This document shows positions 7,933 to 14,614 of a stretch of 43,892 bases of DNA, piece after piece. Below the pieces are notes generated by a model. The model made no database searches. It had not been told where the DNA came from and saw nothing but the letters and a program-made list of their open reading frames with translations. Position 1 is the first letter of the stretch, and each line of letters opens with the position of its first letter. The stretch spans positions 1 to 43,892 of the forward strand of contig JAQSWP010000007.1 in the NCBI GenBank assembly GCA_029266575.1, in the 5' to 3' direction. A program made the translations under genes and the position numbers. The stretch is from Alphaproteobacteria bacterium. Lineage in GTDB: Bacteria > Pseudomonadota > Alphaproteobacteria > Reyranellales > JAQSWP01.

Positions 7933-8772
7933 ATGCCAGCGGCAGGATCAGGTGGCCGAAATTCGGGCGGCGCACAGACAGTGCATCGCGCCGTCGACGT
8001 GCTGCGTTTTCTGGCAACCGGCGGTCCCGACGGGTGGTCATTGGGCGATGTCGTCAGCGCCGCCGATCTGACCAAGGGCACTGCGCATCGTCTGCTGGCG
8101 GCGCTGATGGCGGACGATCTGGTCGAACAGGAACCCAGCACGCGCCGTTATCGGCTGCGTGTCGATCTGCTTGGCTTGCGGCGGGATTTGGACTGGTACC
8201 AGCCGTTGCGCCAGCTGGTGGCGCCGATGCTGCGCCAACTGGCGGACGAGCTGGGCGATACGGTGTTTCTGTCGGTGCGCAGTGGCTTCGATGCACTGTG
8301 CATTGCTTGCGAGTTGGGCGGGTTTCCGATTCGCACTTTCCCGTATGACGAAGGCGAAAGGCGCCCGCTCGGCGTCGGTGCCAGTGGCTTGGCCATGTTG
8401 GGCGCGCTCGATCAGGCGAATGTCGATCGGGTGCTGAGCTTCAATCGCGGCCGGCTGCGGGCGCACAAGAATTTCTCGCCGCCGGAATTGCTGGTCCTGG
8501 TCGAGCAAACACGTAAGCGCGGCTATTCCGTGATCGATGGATTGATCGTGCCGGGAATGGTGGCGGTCGGCATCGTCTTCAACGATCCCACGCAACGGCC
8601 GAACCTTGCGTTGAGCGCAGCAGGCATCGCCGATCGCATGCCGCGCTCGCGCTGGCCTGAAATCGTGGCGGCGTTGCACCGTGGGCGGGAGAACATGGAA
8701 AAAATGGTCAGAGCGGATATGCGCCATGCCGGCGCCCAGCGCCCGAGCCCGCGACGCCCGCGCACGGCCTAG
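7933..8772 (+). CDS. IclR-family transcriptional regulator (next to aldolase/TRAP operon)
   Basis: 279 residues from ATG 7933, which has GAGGGA five bases ahead. The ORF can start at ATG 7909, but that codon lies inside the operator-like palindrome and has no ribosome-binding site. An N-terminal winged helix (AVDVLRFLATGG..WSLGDVVSAADLTKGTAHRLLAALMADDLVEQ) is followed by the IclR effector domain (VRSGFDALCIACELGG, PLGVGASGLAMLGAL, RGYSVIDGLIVPGMVAVGIVF). It is divergent from the aldolase-TRAP operon and likely controls it in response to the imported substrate. Its stop overlaps the stop of the convergent second IclR gene (CTAG at 8769-8772). Confidence 0.92.
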   Translation: MPAAGSGGRNSGGAQTVHRAVDVLRFLATGGPDGWSLGDVVSAADLTKGTAHRLLAALMADDLVEQEPSTRRYRLRVDLLGLRRDLDWYQPLRQLVAPMLRQLADELGDTVFLSVRSGFDALCIACELGGFPIRTFPYDEGERRPLGVGASGLAMLGALDQANVDRVLSFNRGRLRAHKNFSPPELLVLVEQTRKRGYSVIDGLIVPGMVAVGIVFNDPTQRPNLALSAAGIADRMPRSRWPEIVAALHRGRENMEKMVRADMRHAGAQRPSPRRPRTA

Positions 8773-9545
8773 CGCGCGCTGCCGAGATTGCCGGAGATGG
8801 TGGCGGCGGTGCGCGTCAGTGCCGGCAGGAAGATCTTCAGCGCCTCGTCGGTGAAACGCACCGTCGGCACCGTCAGACTCAACCCCGCCGAGACCTTGCC
8901 GTTATGGTCGGTGAGCGGGATGGCCACCGCGCAGACGCCGTCGCGCCATTCGCCGCGGTTGATGGCGTAGCCCTGGCGGCGGACTTTGGCGAGTTCCTTG
9001 TCGAAGGCGGCGCGCTCGATCACGGTGCTGCGCGTGTAGCGCTGCGGCTGCCAGGCAGCGTCGATAGTGTTGGGCTCGGCGAAGGCCAGGATGATCTTGC
9101 CCAGCGCCGAGCAATGCGCCGGCGCGCGCTGGCCGACATAGGTGTCGACGCGCACCGGCTGGTTGCACTCGATCTTCTCAACGATGACGACGCCATCGCC
9201 GTCCAGCACGCCCAGATGGGGGCTCTCGTTGATCTTCTGCGCCAGCGTACGCATCGGTTCCAGCGCCACGGCGCGCAAGGCAACGCGACCCAGGGCGCGG
9301 GCGCCGAGTTGCCAATTGCGCAAGGTCAGCCGGTAATGGCCCGAGTGCGGCAGCTTCTCGACATAGCCGCGATAGACGAGCGTGGCGAGGATGCGGAACA
9401 AGGTGGCGTTGGAGGATTTAAGCCGCGCCGCCAGTTCGGTGAGGCTGATCTCCTCAACCTCGGCCAGCGCCTCCATCACGTCCAGGCCCTTACCCAACGT
9501 GGCGGTGTAATAAGCTGGTTTGGCGGTCGTCTTGGCGCGGGCCAT
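8769..9545 (-). CDS. IclR-family transcriptional regulator (next to PhyH dioxygenase)
   Basis: 258 residues, full family length. The HTH region is GLDVMEALAEVEEISLTELAARLKSSNATLFRILATLVYRGYVEKLP and the effector domain includes HLGVLDGDGVVIVEKIE, QRAPAHCSALGKIILAF and GYAINRGEWRDGVCAVAIPL. The histidine/cysteine APAHCSALGK stretch is typical of IclR proteins. It is divergent from the dioxygenase gene, with a KdgR-like operator between them, so it probably controls that gene and itself. Confidence 0.92.
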   Translation of the reverse strand: MARAKTTAKPAYYTATLGKGLDVMEALAEVEEISLTELAARLKSSNATLFRILATLVYRGYVEKLPHSGHYRLTLRNWQLGARALGRVALRAVALEPMRTLAQKINESPHLGVLDGDGVVIVEKIECNQPVRVDTYVGQRAPAHCSALGKIILAFAEPNTIDAAWQPQRYTRSTVIERAAFDKELAKVRRQGYAINRGEWRDGVCAVAIPLTDHNGKVSAGLSLTVPTVRFTDEALKIFLPALTRTAATISGNLGSAR

Positions 9546-9595
9546 GGCTTGGCTTGACCCTTTCCGAGGTTGAGCGTAGACAGATTAGCAAGAAA

Positions 9596-9621
9596 TGAAA
9601 ATCGTTTTCAATAGATGAAAA
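9596..9621. promoter_or_regulatory. KdgR/IclR-like operator with three TGAAAA half-sites
   Basis: TGAAAA (9596-9601), TCG, TTTTCA (9605-9610), ATAGA, TGAAAA (9616-9621). The first two half-sites form TGAAAATCGTTTTCA, which fits the TGAAA-N5-TTTCA pattern known for KdgR of the IclR family. The last two form a second inverted pair with a five-base gap. The site ends 21 bases before the dioxygenase start and 51 bases before the IclR gene on the other strand. Confidence 0.6.
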
Positions 9622-9642
9622 CGAAGGAAGAGGAGAAACGCC

Positions 9643-10482
9643 ATGGCTTCGGTTCTCAGCGCTGAACAGCTTCGCCAGTACGAACAGGACGGTCTGGTGT
9701 TCGTGCGCGGCCTGTTCGATGCGCAGGAAGTCGATCTGCTGCGCCGCGCCATGGAAGAGGATCCGGCGATCCGCGATCACACCATCGGGCGGCCCGACGC
9801 CGACGGCAAGATCACGCGCATCTCGTTGTGGAACCGGGCGGGCGACAGCGTTTATGGGCTGGCGGCGCGTTGCGATCGCATGGTCGATACGGCCGAAGCG
9901 CTGATTGGCGAGGAGGTCTATCACTACCAGTCGAAGCTCACCGCCAAGGAGCCGTTCACCGGCGGCGCCTGGGAGTGGCATCAGGATTACGGGTACTGGT
10001 ACTACAACGGCTGCCTGCGTCCCGACATGTTCTCCTGCATGATCGGGCTCGATCGCAGCGATCGCGACAATGGCTGCCTGCAGATCGTCAAGGGCTCGCA
10101 CAAGCTGGGCCGCATCGATCACGTGCCGGTCAGCGACAAGCAAAATGCCGCCGATCCCGAGCGCATGAAACACATTCTGGAAAAACACGAGGTTGTCTAT
10201 TGCGAGCTCGATCCGGGCGATGCCGTGTTCTTCCACTCCAACGCCCTGCATCGTTCGGACCAGAATCGCTCGCCCAATCGGCGCTGGACCTTGCTGATCT
10301 GCTACAACGGCGTCAGCAACGATGCCTATGTGCGCGAGGACGATCGCTCCTACGTCAAGCTCGACCGGGTCGATGACGGGGCGATCAAGCGGGCAGGGCT
10401 GAAATTCTCCACTGGCGATTTCGAGCATTTCGCCAGCAAGCCGTTCGTCCCCGATGTCGGGCGTGCAGCCGCCGGCGACTAG
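9643..10482 (+). CDS. Phytanoyl-CoA dioxygenase (PhyH) family Fe(II)/2-oxoglutarate enzyme
   Basis: 279 residues; the start ATG 9643 has GAGGAG nine bases ahead. The iron site is H113-x-D115 in EWHQDYGYW and the distal histidine H203 in FFHSNALHRSDQN, followed by the 2-oxoglutarate-binding arginine in SPNRRWTL. The start (LSAEQLRQYEQDGLVFVRGLFDAQEVDLLR) and the DNGCLQIVKGSHKLG loop are family hallmarks. Such enzymes hydroxylate many small molecules using oxygen and 2-oxoglutarate. No dedicated partner enzyme lies beside it, so its substrate is unknown; the divergent IclR gene implies induction by a catabolic substrate. Its stop overlaps the convergent ABM stop (CTAG, 10479-10482). Confidence 0.9.
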   Translation: MASVLSAEQLRQYEQDGLVFVRGLFDAQEVDLLRRAMEEDPAIRDHTIGRPDADGKITRISLWNRAGDSVYGLAARCDRMVDTAEALIGEEVYHYQSKLTAKEPFTGGAWEWHQDYGYWYYNGCLRPDMFSCMIGLDRSDRDNGCLQIVKGSHKLGRIDHVPVSDKQNAADPERMKHILEKHEVVYCELDPGDAVFFHSNALHRSDQNRSPNRRWTLLICYNGVSNDAYVREDDRSYVKLDRVDDGAIKRAGLKFSTGDFEHFASKPFVPDVGRAAAGD

Positions 10483-10781
10483 GCGTCGACGATTTCGTAG
10501 TGCGTTGCCGTCGTCTCGAAGCGAGACAGCACGGCGCAAGCCTGCGGGTCGACTTTGGCGATGGAGACATCGTCGCCGGCAAAGGCCTTGATCGACTCCA
10601 GCGATTGCCAATGCGTGACGGCGAGGAATTCGACCTCGCCGTTTTCGCTTTTCTCCAGCAGGAAGCAGCCGCGAAAGCCGGCCAGAGCTGCGATCTGCGG
10701 GCGTACCTTGTCGCGGAAATGCCGGCGGTAGAGCGCGGCGTTTTCCGTCGTGGCCCAGCCGCGCCACAGCCTGGCAATCAT
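10479..10781 (-). CDS. Antibiotic biosynthesis monooxygenase (ABM) domain protein
   Basis: 100 residues from ATG 10781, which overlaps the stop of the AlaX gene by four bases (ATGA). The start MIARLWRGWATTENAALYRRHF, the LLEKSENGEVEFLAVTHWQSLESIKAFAG segment and the closing acidic strand match the dimeric ferredoxin-like ABM fold. Proteins of this size can be haem-degrading, quinol-oxidising or only structural homologues; no catalytic role can be named from sequence. A longer frame reaches 11033 but is antisense-free shadow inside the AlaX gene. Confidence 0.82.
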   Translation of the reverse strand: MIARLWRGWATTENAALYRRHFRDKVRPQIAALAGFRGCFLLEKSENGEVEFLAVTHWQSLESIKAFAGDDVSIAKVDPQACAVLSRFETTATHYEIVDA

Positions 10782-11506
10782 GCCAGCGGTCCCAGCCCGA
10801 CCAGGCCCAGCCGGATGCGGCGATTGTGGCGGCCCTTGTTGTCGATCTTCAGGATCTTCAGCGGCCGTGAATTGCCCGTGCTGGCCAGATGCGTGCCGCC
10901 GCAGGCCTGCCGATCCAGCCCCTCGATATCGACGATGCGGATCAGACCGTCCGATGTCGGCGGCGGGGCGACGGAGCGGCTGCGGATCAGGCCGGGCGTG
11001 TTCTGCGCTTCTTCCTGCGTGACATAGACGCAATTGACCTTCAGGTCCTGGCGCGTGACCTCGTTAATCGGCGCTTCCAGCGCGCGCAGCCTGTCGTTGT
11101 CGGCCTGCGGCAGGTCGAAATCCATGCGCGCGGTGCCGTCGTCGTTCATCTGCACGCCGGTCACCAGCGCGCCGTCGAAGTTCTGGAACACCAGCGCGTT
11201 CAGGATATGCGTGCCGGTGTGCATCTCGCGCATCATCTGGCGGAAAGCGGCGTCGGCCGCGACCTCGACCGGGCCCGCCGCCTCCACTGGATCAGCCAGC
11301 ACGTGCCACAGCTGCCCGCCGCTCATCTCCAGGCCGGTGATGGCGCTCTCGCCGCCCGACCAGCGCAGCCGGCCGCGATCGGGCAACTGCCCTCCGCCGC
11401 CTGGATAAAGCGGCGTTTGCTTCAGGCGCACGCGTCCGGGTGCCGCGTCGATGATTTCGGTTTCGAGAGCGAGGGTGTCGGGATTGTCGTGACAGAAATA
11501 GCGCAT
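10778..11506 (-). CDS. Free-standing alanyl-tRNA editing protein (AlaX type)
   Basis: 242 residues, matching the longer AlaX forms. It has the editing-domain zinc site HTGTH (H96, H100) and CGGTH (C202, H206), and the N-terminal QTPLYPGGGGQLPDRG motif shared with alanyl-tRNA synthetase. AlaX removes serine or glycine wrongly attached to tRNA-Ala, backing up the synthetase. It acts in the cytosol. It overlaps the ABM gene start by four bases and lies 79 bases after the AraC gene. Confidence 0.93.
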   Translation of the reverse strand: MRYFCHDNPDTLALETEIIDAAPGRVRLKQTPLYPGGGGQLPDRGRLRWSGGESAITGLEMSGGQLWHVLADPVEAAGPVEVAADAAFRQMMREMHTGTHILNALVFQNFDGALVTGVQMNDDGTARMDFDLPQADNDRLRALEAPINEVTRQDLKVNCVYVTQEEAQNTPGLIRSRSVAPPPTSDGLIRIVDIEGLDRQACGGTHLASTGNSRPLKILKIDNKGRHNRRIRLGLVGLGPLA

Positions 11507-11585
11507 GGGGCGCTTTAGCTCCGCTTTGAGGTGAGGGAGCGATTCTGGACGGCAGCAGAGGGATCGTATTGGTGAAAATTGCGGC

Positions 11586-12416
11586 CTAGCCGACCACCCC
11601 GGACCGGTACTGCAGCGGGGTAATGCCGTAGGCGCGCTTGAAATGGCGGGTCATGGCGCTTTGATCGTAAAAGCCAGCGTCGCTGGCGGCGACAGCGAGC
11701 GATGCGCCGTTCTTAAGCGAGCGGCAGGCAGCGCGCAGGCGAAGCTGCGTCAGGTAGGCGTGGGGCGAGAGGCCTGTGCCGCGGTTGAACAGGCCGATGA
11801 GCTGGAATTTGGTCAGGCCGATTTCGGCCGCCAAAGTCTCAAGCGGCAGGGTGTCGGCATAGGATTGGCGCATCAACTCGATGACCTTGCCCAGCAACTG
11901 GTGGTCCTGCGGCGCGTCTTCGATGTCGTGCGGCTTGCTGCCGTGGCGCTCGAACAGCTTGCCGAACGATGCGAACAGCAATTCCTCTTCCTGCAGCGAA
12001 TCGGCATTGCGTTCCAGCGCGCGGTGCAGGTAGGCGAAGCTTTTGATCAGGTCGCCACCGGTGAAGAGATTGGCAGTGAAATAGGGAATGCGCCTGATGC
12101 CCAAGCCCTCGCGCACGATGTCGAGCGCCGATTCGGTGAGATAGAAGGAGCGGTATCGCCACAGAGTGCTCCAGCCCATCCAGCCGGCATGCGGCTCGTC
12201 GGGATTGAAGACGAACAGCGTGCCTTGCGTTGCGCGCTGGACGACGCCGCGGCTTTTGATCTCGGAGCCGCCTTCTTCGGTAACGGCGATCACCAGCGCA
12301 TCGTGCGAGTGTGGCGCAAATCCATGGGTGGTGAAATCGGCGCGCATCAGGGTCAGGCCGGGCACGGTGACGGCCCGGCGATATTCCGTATGGTTATGCG
12401 GATCGGTACGCGCCAT
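11586..12416 (-). CDS. AraC-family transcriptional regulator
   Basis: 276 residues with a cupin-like sensor part (FAPHSHDALVIAVTEEGG, LFVFNPDEPHAGW) and a C-terminal double HTH: LPLETLAAEIGLTKFQLIGLFNRGTGLSPHAYLTQLRL and VAVAASDAGFYDQSAMTRHFKRAYGITPLQYR. The sensor type is common in regulators that respond to small metabolites such as amino acids or aromatic compounds. The gene starts six bases after the RidA-family stop, so both are likely on one transcript. It may regulate RidA and amino-acid related genes; inference only. Confidence 0.92.
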   Translation of the reverse strand: MARTDPHNHTEYRRAVTVPGLTLMRADFTTHGFAPHSHDALVIAVTEEGGSEIKSRGVVQRATQGTLFVFNPDEPHAGWMGWSTLWRYRSFYLTESALDIVREGLGIRRIPYFTANLFTGGDLIKSFAYLHRALERNADSLQEEELLFASFGKLFERHGSKPHDIEDAPQDHQLLGKVIELMRQSYADTLPLETLAAEIGLTKFQLIGLFNRGTGLSPHAYLTQLRLRAACRSLKNGASLAVAASDAGFYDQSAMTRHFKRAYGITPLQYRSGVVG

Positions 12417-12422
12417 GCCTTC

Positions 12423-12815
12423 TTAGCCAGAGATCGGCCGCATGGCATCGACCTGGATTTCGATCAGCATTTCCGGCCAGGGCAGTTCCATGCCGTAAAG
12501 CAGCATCGAGGCCGGCCGTGCGTCGCCCAGGAATTTCTCGCGGATCGGACGATACGCCGGCGCATCGCTTTTGCTGACGATGTATTGCGTGACCTTGACG
12601 ATGTCGCCCACGTCCATGTCGGCTTGTTTCAACGCCGCCAGCACGTTCTTCCAGGCCCATTCCGCCTGGGTCGCGAAGTCTGGAGACAGCTTGCCGTCGG
12701 GATCGAAGCCGGGCGTGCCCGAGGTCGTGACATAGCGCGCCGGGCCCTGCCATTGCACGGCGTCGCTGTAGAGGGCGATGCGATTGGCGATGCCGGTGTC
12801 GATGTTGCGTTTCAT
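12423..12815 (-). CDS. RidA-family (YjgF/YER057c) protein
   Basis: 130 residues; GGGGAG precedes ATG 12815. The active-site arginine is present (R100 in DARPASMLL) and so is the glutamate E119 in LIEIQVDA, the pair that in canonical RidA hydrolyses reactive 2-aminoacrylate and other enamine/imine intermediates. The longer N-terminal part (RYVTTSGTPGFDPDGKL) is slightly unlike true RidA, so it may act on another imine. It follows the LysR gene by 38 bases and precedes AraC by six. Confidence 0.88.
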   Translation of the reverse strand: MKRNIDTGIANRIALYSDAVQWQGPARYVTTSGTPGFDPDGKLSPDFATQAEWAWKNVLAALKQADMDVGDIVKVTQYIVSKSDAPAYRPIREKFLGDARPASMLLYGMELPWPEMLIEIQVDAMRPISG

Positions 12816-12853
12816 GGCGCTCCCCTTTCCCTGGAACCGCCAGATTACATCAC

Positions 12854-13804
12854 TCAGCCGGTTTGCTCAGCCGGCGTATTGAACGGGGCAAAGGCCTCGA
12901 TCAGCATGCGCCGCCACCAGCGATGGCCGGGCTCGTTCTGGAAGCGCTGATGCCACCAGATATAGGCTTCCGCGCGCGGCATTTCGAGCGGCATCGGACG
13001 CAACACGATGCCGAAACGGTCGCGCCCGAATTCGCCGATGGCGCGCGGCACGGTCGAGATCAGGTCGGACTGGGACACAATGGTCGGCGCACCGATAAAT
13101 GCCGGCACGGTCAGCGCCACGCGCCGCGACTTGCCGAGCTTGCCCAGCACCCCATCGACGTAGCCGGTATCGGCGCCGCCGGTGCTGACCAAAAGATGCG
13201 GCTGCTCACAATAGGCATCGAGATCGAATTTGCGCCGCAGCGCGGGGTGGCCGGAGCGCAGAATGCAGACGAAATCCTCGCTGATGAATCTCGTCTTCAT
13301 TAAGGTCTTGTCCAAAGCCATCTGTTGCTCGATCTCGCCGCCCGCCAGCACCGTGTCGAGCGCGCCGGAAACCAGCTTGGCATGCAGATCCGGTCCCACC
13401 GGCAGGATGCGCACGTCGACATTCGGCGCTTCGGTGTTGAAGCGCTTCATCAGGGGCGCAATCCCCGTCAGCAGGGGATAGTCCACGGTCGACAGAACGA
13501 AACGGCGGCGCGAGGTTGCGGGATCGAATTCCGCATCGTTTTGCAAGGTGCGTTCGAGTTCGTTAAGCCCGCTGCGCAGCATGGGCGCCAGGCTGACCGC
13601 CAGCGGCGTCGGCGCCAGTCCATCTGAGCTACGGACAAATAATTCGTCTTTATACAGCGCACGCAGTTGTTTTAGCGCGTGACTGACGGCAGGTTGAGTG
13701 AGATGAAGCTTCTTCGCCGCGCGGGTGACGCTCATTTCACTGAGCAGGGCGTCCAGGACCAGGAAGAGGCGGAGATTGGTCTCGCTTATATTAGCGCGTC
13801 GCAT
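12854..13804 (-). CDS. LysR-family transcriptional regulator
   Basis: 316 residues from ATG 13804; a longer frame reaches ATG 13867. The HTH is LRLFLVLDALLSEMSVTRAAKKLHLTQPAVSHALKQLRALYKDELFVRS, close to the NodD-type subgroup. The substrate domain includes the VDVRILPVGPDLHAKLVSGALDTVLAGGE run and ends MPLEMPRAEAYIWWHQRFQNEPGHRWWRRMLIEAF. The TGATGTC-type operator is not obvious, but a 28-bp imperfect palindrome lies 15 bases upstream of the start. It could control its own minus-strand neighbours (RidA, AraC) or the divergent hemerythrin-like gene. Confidence 0.92.
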   Translation of the reverse strand: MRRANISETNLRLFLVLDALLSEMSVTRAAKKLHLTQPAVSHALKQLRALYKDELFVRSSDGLAPTPLAVSLAPMLRSGLNELERTLQNDAEFDPATSRRRFVLSTVDYPLLTGIAPLMKRFNTEAPNVDVRILPVGPDLHAKLVSGALDTVLAGGEIEQQMALDKTLMKTRFISEDFVCILRSGHPALRRKFDLDAYCEQPHLLVSTGGADTGYVDGVLGKLGKSRRVALTVPAFIGAPTIVSQSDLISTVPRAIGEFGRDRFGIVLRPMPLEMPRAEAYIWWHQRFQNEPGHRWWRRMLIEAFAPFNTPAEQTG

Positions 13805-13819
13805 GACCTCATTATGCGC

Positions 13820-13847
13820 ATCGATTTGATTTATGATGCAAGTCGAT
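13820..13847. promoter_or_regulatory. Imperfect palindrome between LysR and hemerythrin-like genes
   Basis: ATCGATTTG, ten bases, CAAGTCGAT. The outer arms ATCGAyTTG/CAArTCGAT match apart from one pair. LysR proteins bind such dyads with a T-N11-A-like core. It sits 16 bases from the LysR start and 37 from the divergent start at 13885. Confidence 0.45.
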
Positions 13848-13884
13848 TGCCTTATGTTGGAAGACATTCACCGAGGGCATTTCC

Positions 13885-14613
13885 ATGAATTTCCAAGGCC
13901 CAGTCGAACTTGAATCGGTGGATCAAATCGATTTCTATTCGACGGTTCATAAAGGCTTGCGTCGAGGCCTCTATGAGGCTTCTCAGGCCCTGGCTATGGC
14001 TGACGCCAATGATGACGAAGGCGTCATCGATGCACTCGATCGGTTACACGGAATATTGCGATTGCTAGGGAAGCTCGGCGGTACCGAGGCGATCCGGATA
14101 TATGAGTTTCTCGAAGCAACTCGTCCGGGGTCTACCCAGGCGGCACGAGCCGACAGCGAGCGTCATACATTGGCCGTTGGAGCCTTATTGCGACTGGAAA
14201 AGGAAGTTCGCGCGGCAGGTCCGCGCGACCGGCCGGAGCTGCTGGGTATACTGAATTCAAGTTTCACCGAATTGGTTGGTGAAGCGCTTATGCACATGGC
14301 GGATGCCGAGCTGGAGGTTATGCCACTGTTGCGGGAGAGCGGCAGCTACGAGGAGCTCTCGGAATTGCGGCGGCAGTTTTATGCCGATTTGGGCCGCGAT
14401 GCGGTAATGGCCATGGCGCGGGAAGTTCTCCAGGCGGTGGGTGCGCGGGAGAGGCTGGCATTCCTCAAAACCGTCCAGCGCGCGGCGCCCTCTGCGATCT
14501 GGCCGTCGGTATGGTGGATGGCTTGCGCCATCGTTTCCCAGAACGAGCGTGAGGATTTTACCAGAATATTGGGCGTGGATTGCACGCAAGTGCCGTTGGG
14601 CCAAACGTTCTAA
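13885..14613 (+). CDS. Hemerythrin-like helical protein with most iron ligands lost
   Basis: 242 residues from ATG 13885, which has GAGGG eight bases ahead. The pattern is that of the long HHE hemerythrin-like proteins: the opening VHKGLRRGLYEAS (H22), and the later ALMHMADAELEVMPLLRESGSYEEL, which matches the family's AHLxxEExEVMPLL segment (H137, E144). In the family the middle part carries HH-E-H-ED and H-P; here it reads LLGKLGGTEAIRIYEFLEATRPG, with none of those histidines. H94 (SERHTL) remains. So the fold is likely kept but a normal di-iron site cannot form. The gene is divergent from a LysR gene. The alternative is an unrelated all-helical protein of unknown role. Confidence 0.55.
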   Translation: MNFQGPVELESVDQIDFYSTVHKGLRRGLYEASQALAMADANDDEGVIDALDRLHGILRLLGKLGGTEAIRIYEFLEATRPGSTQAARADSERHTLAVGALLRLEKEVRAAGPRDRPELLGILNSSFTELVGEALMHMADAELEVMPLLRESGSYEELSELRRQFYADLGRDAVMAMAREVLQAVGARERLAFLKTVQRAAPSAIWPSVWWMACAIVSQNEREDFTRILGVDCTQVPLGQTF

Positions 14614-14614
14614 G

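Noticed and set aside
9490-10767. Minus-strand frame spanning the PhyH gene
   Set aside because: It runs through the operator and the dioxygenase gene; no domain in its translation.
11643-12950. Long plus-strand open frame (435 codons) over AraC and RidA
   Set aside because: Antisense shadow; the minus-strand genes have clear families.
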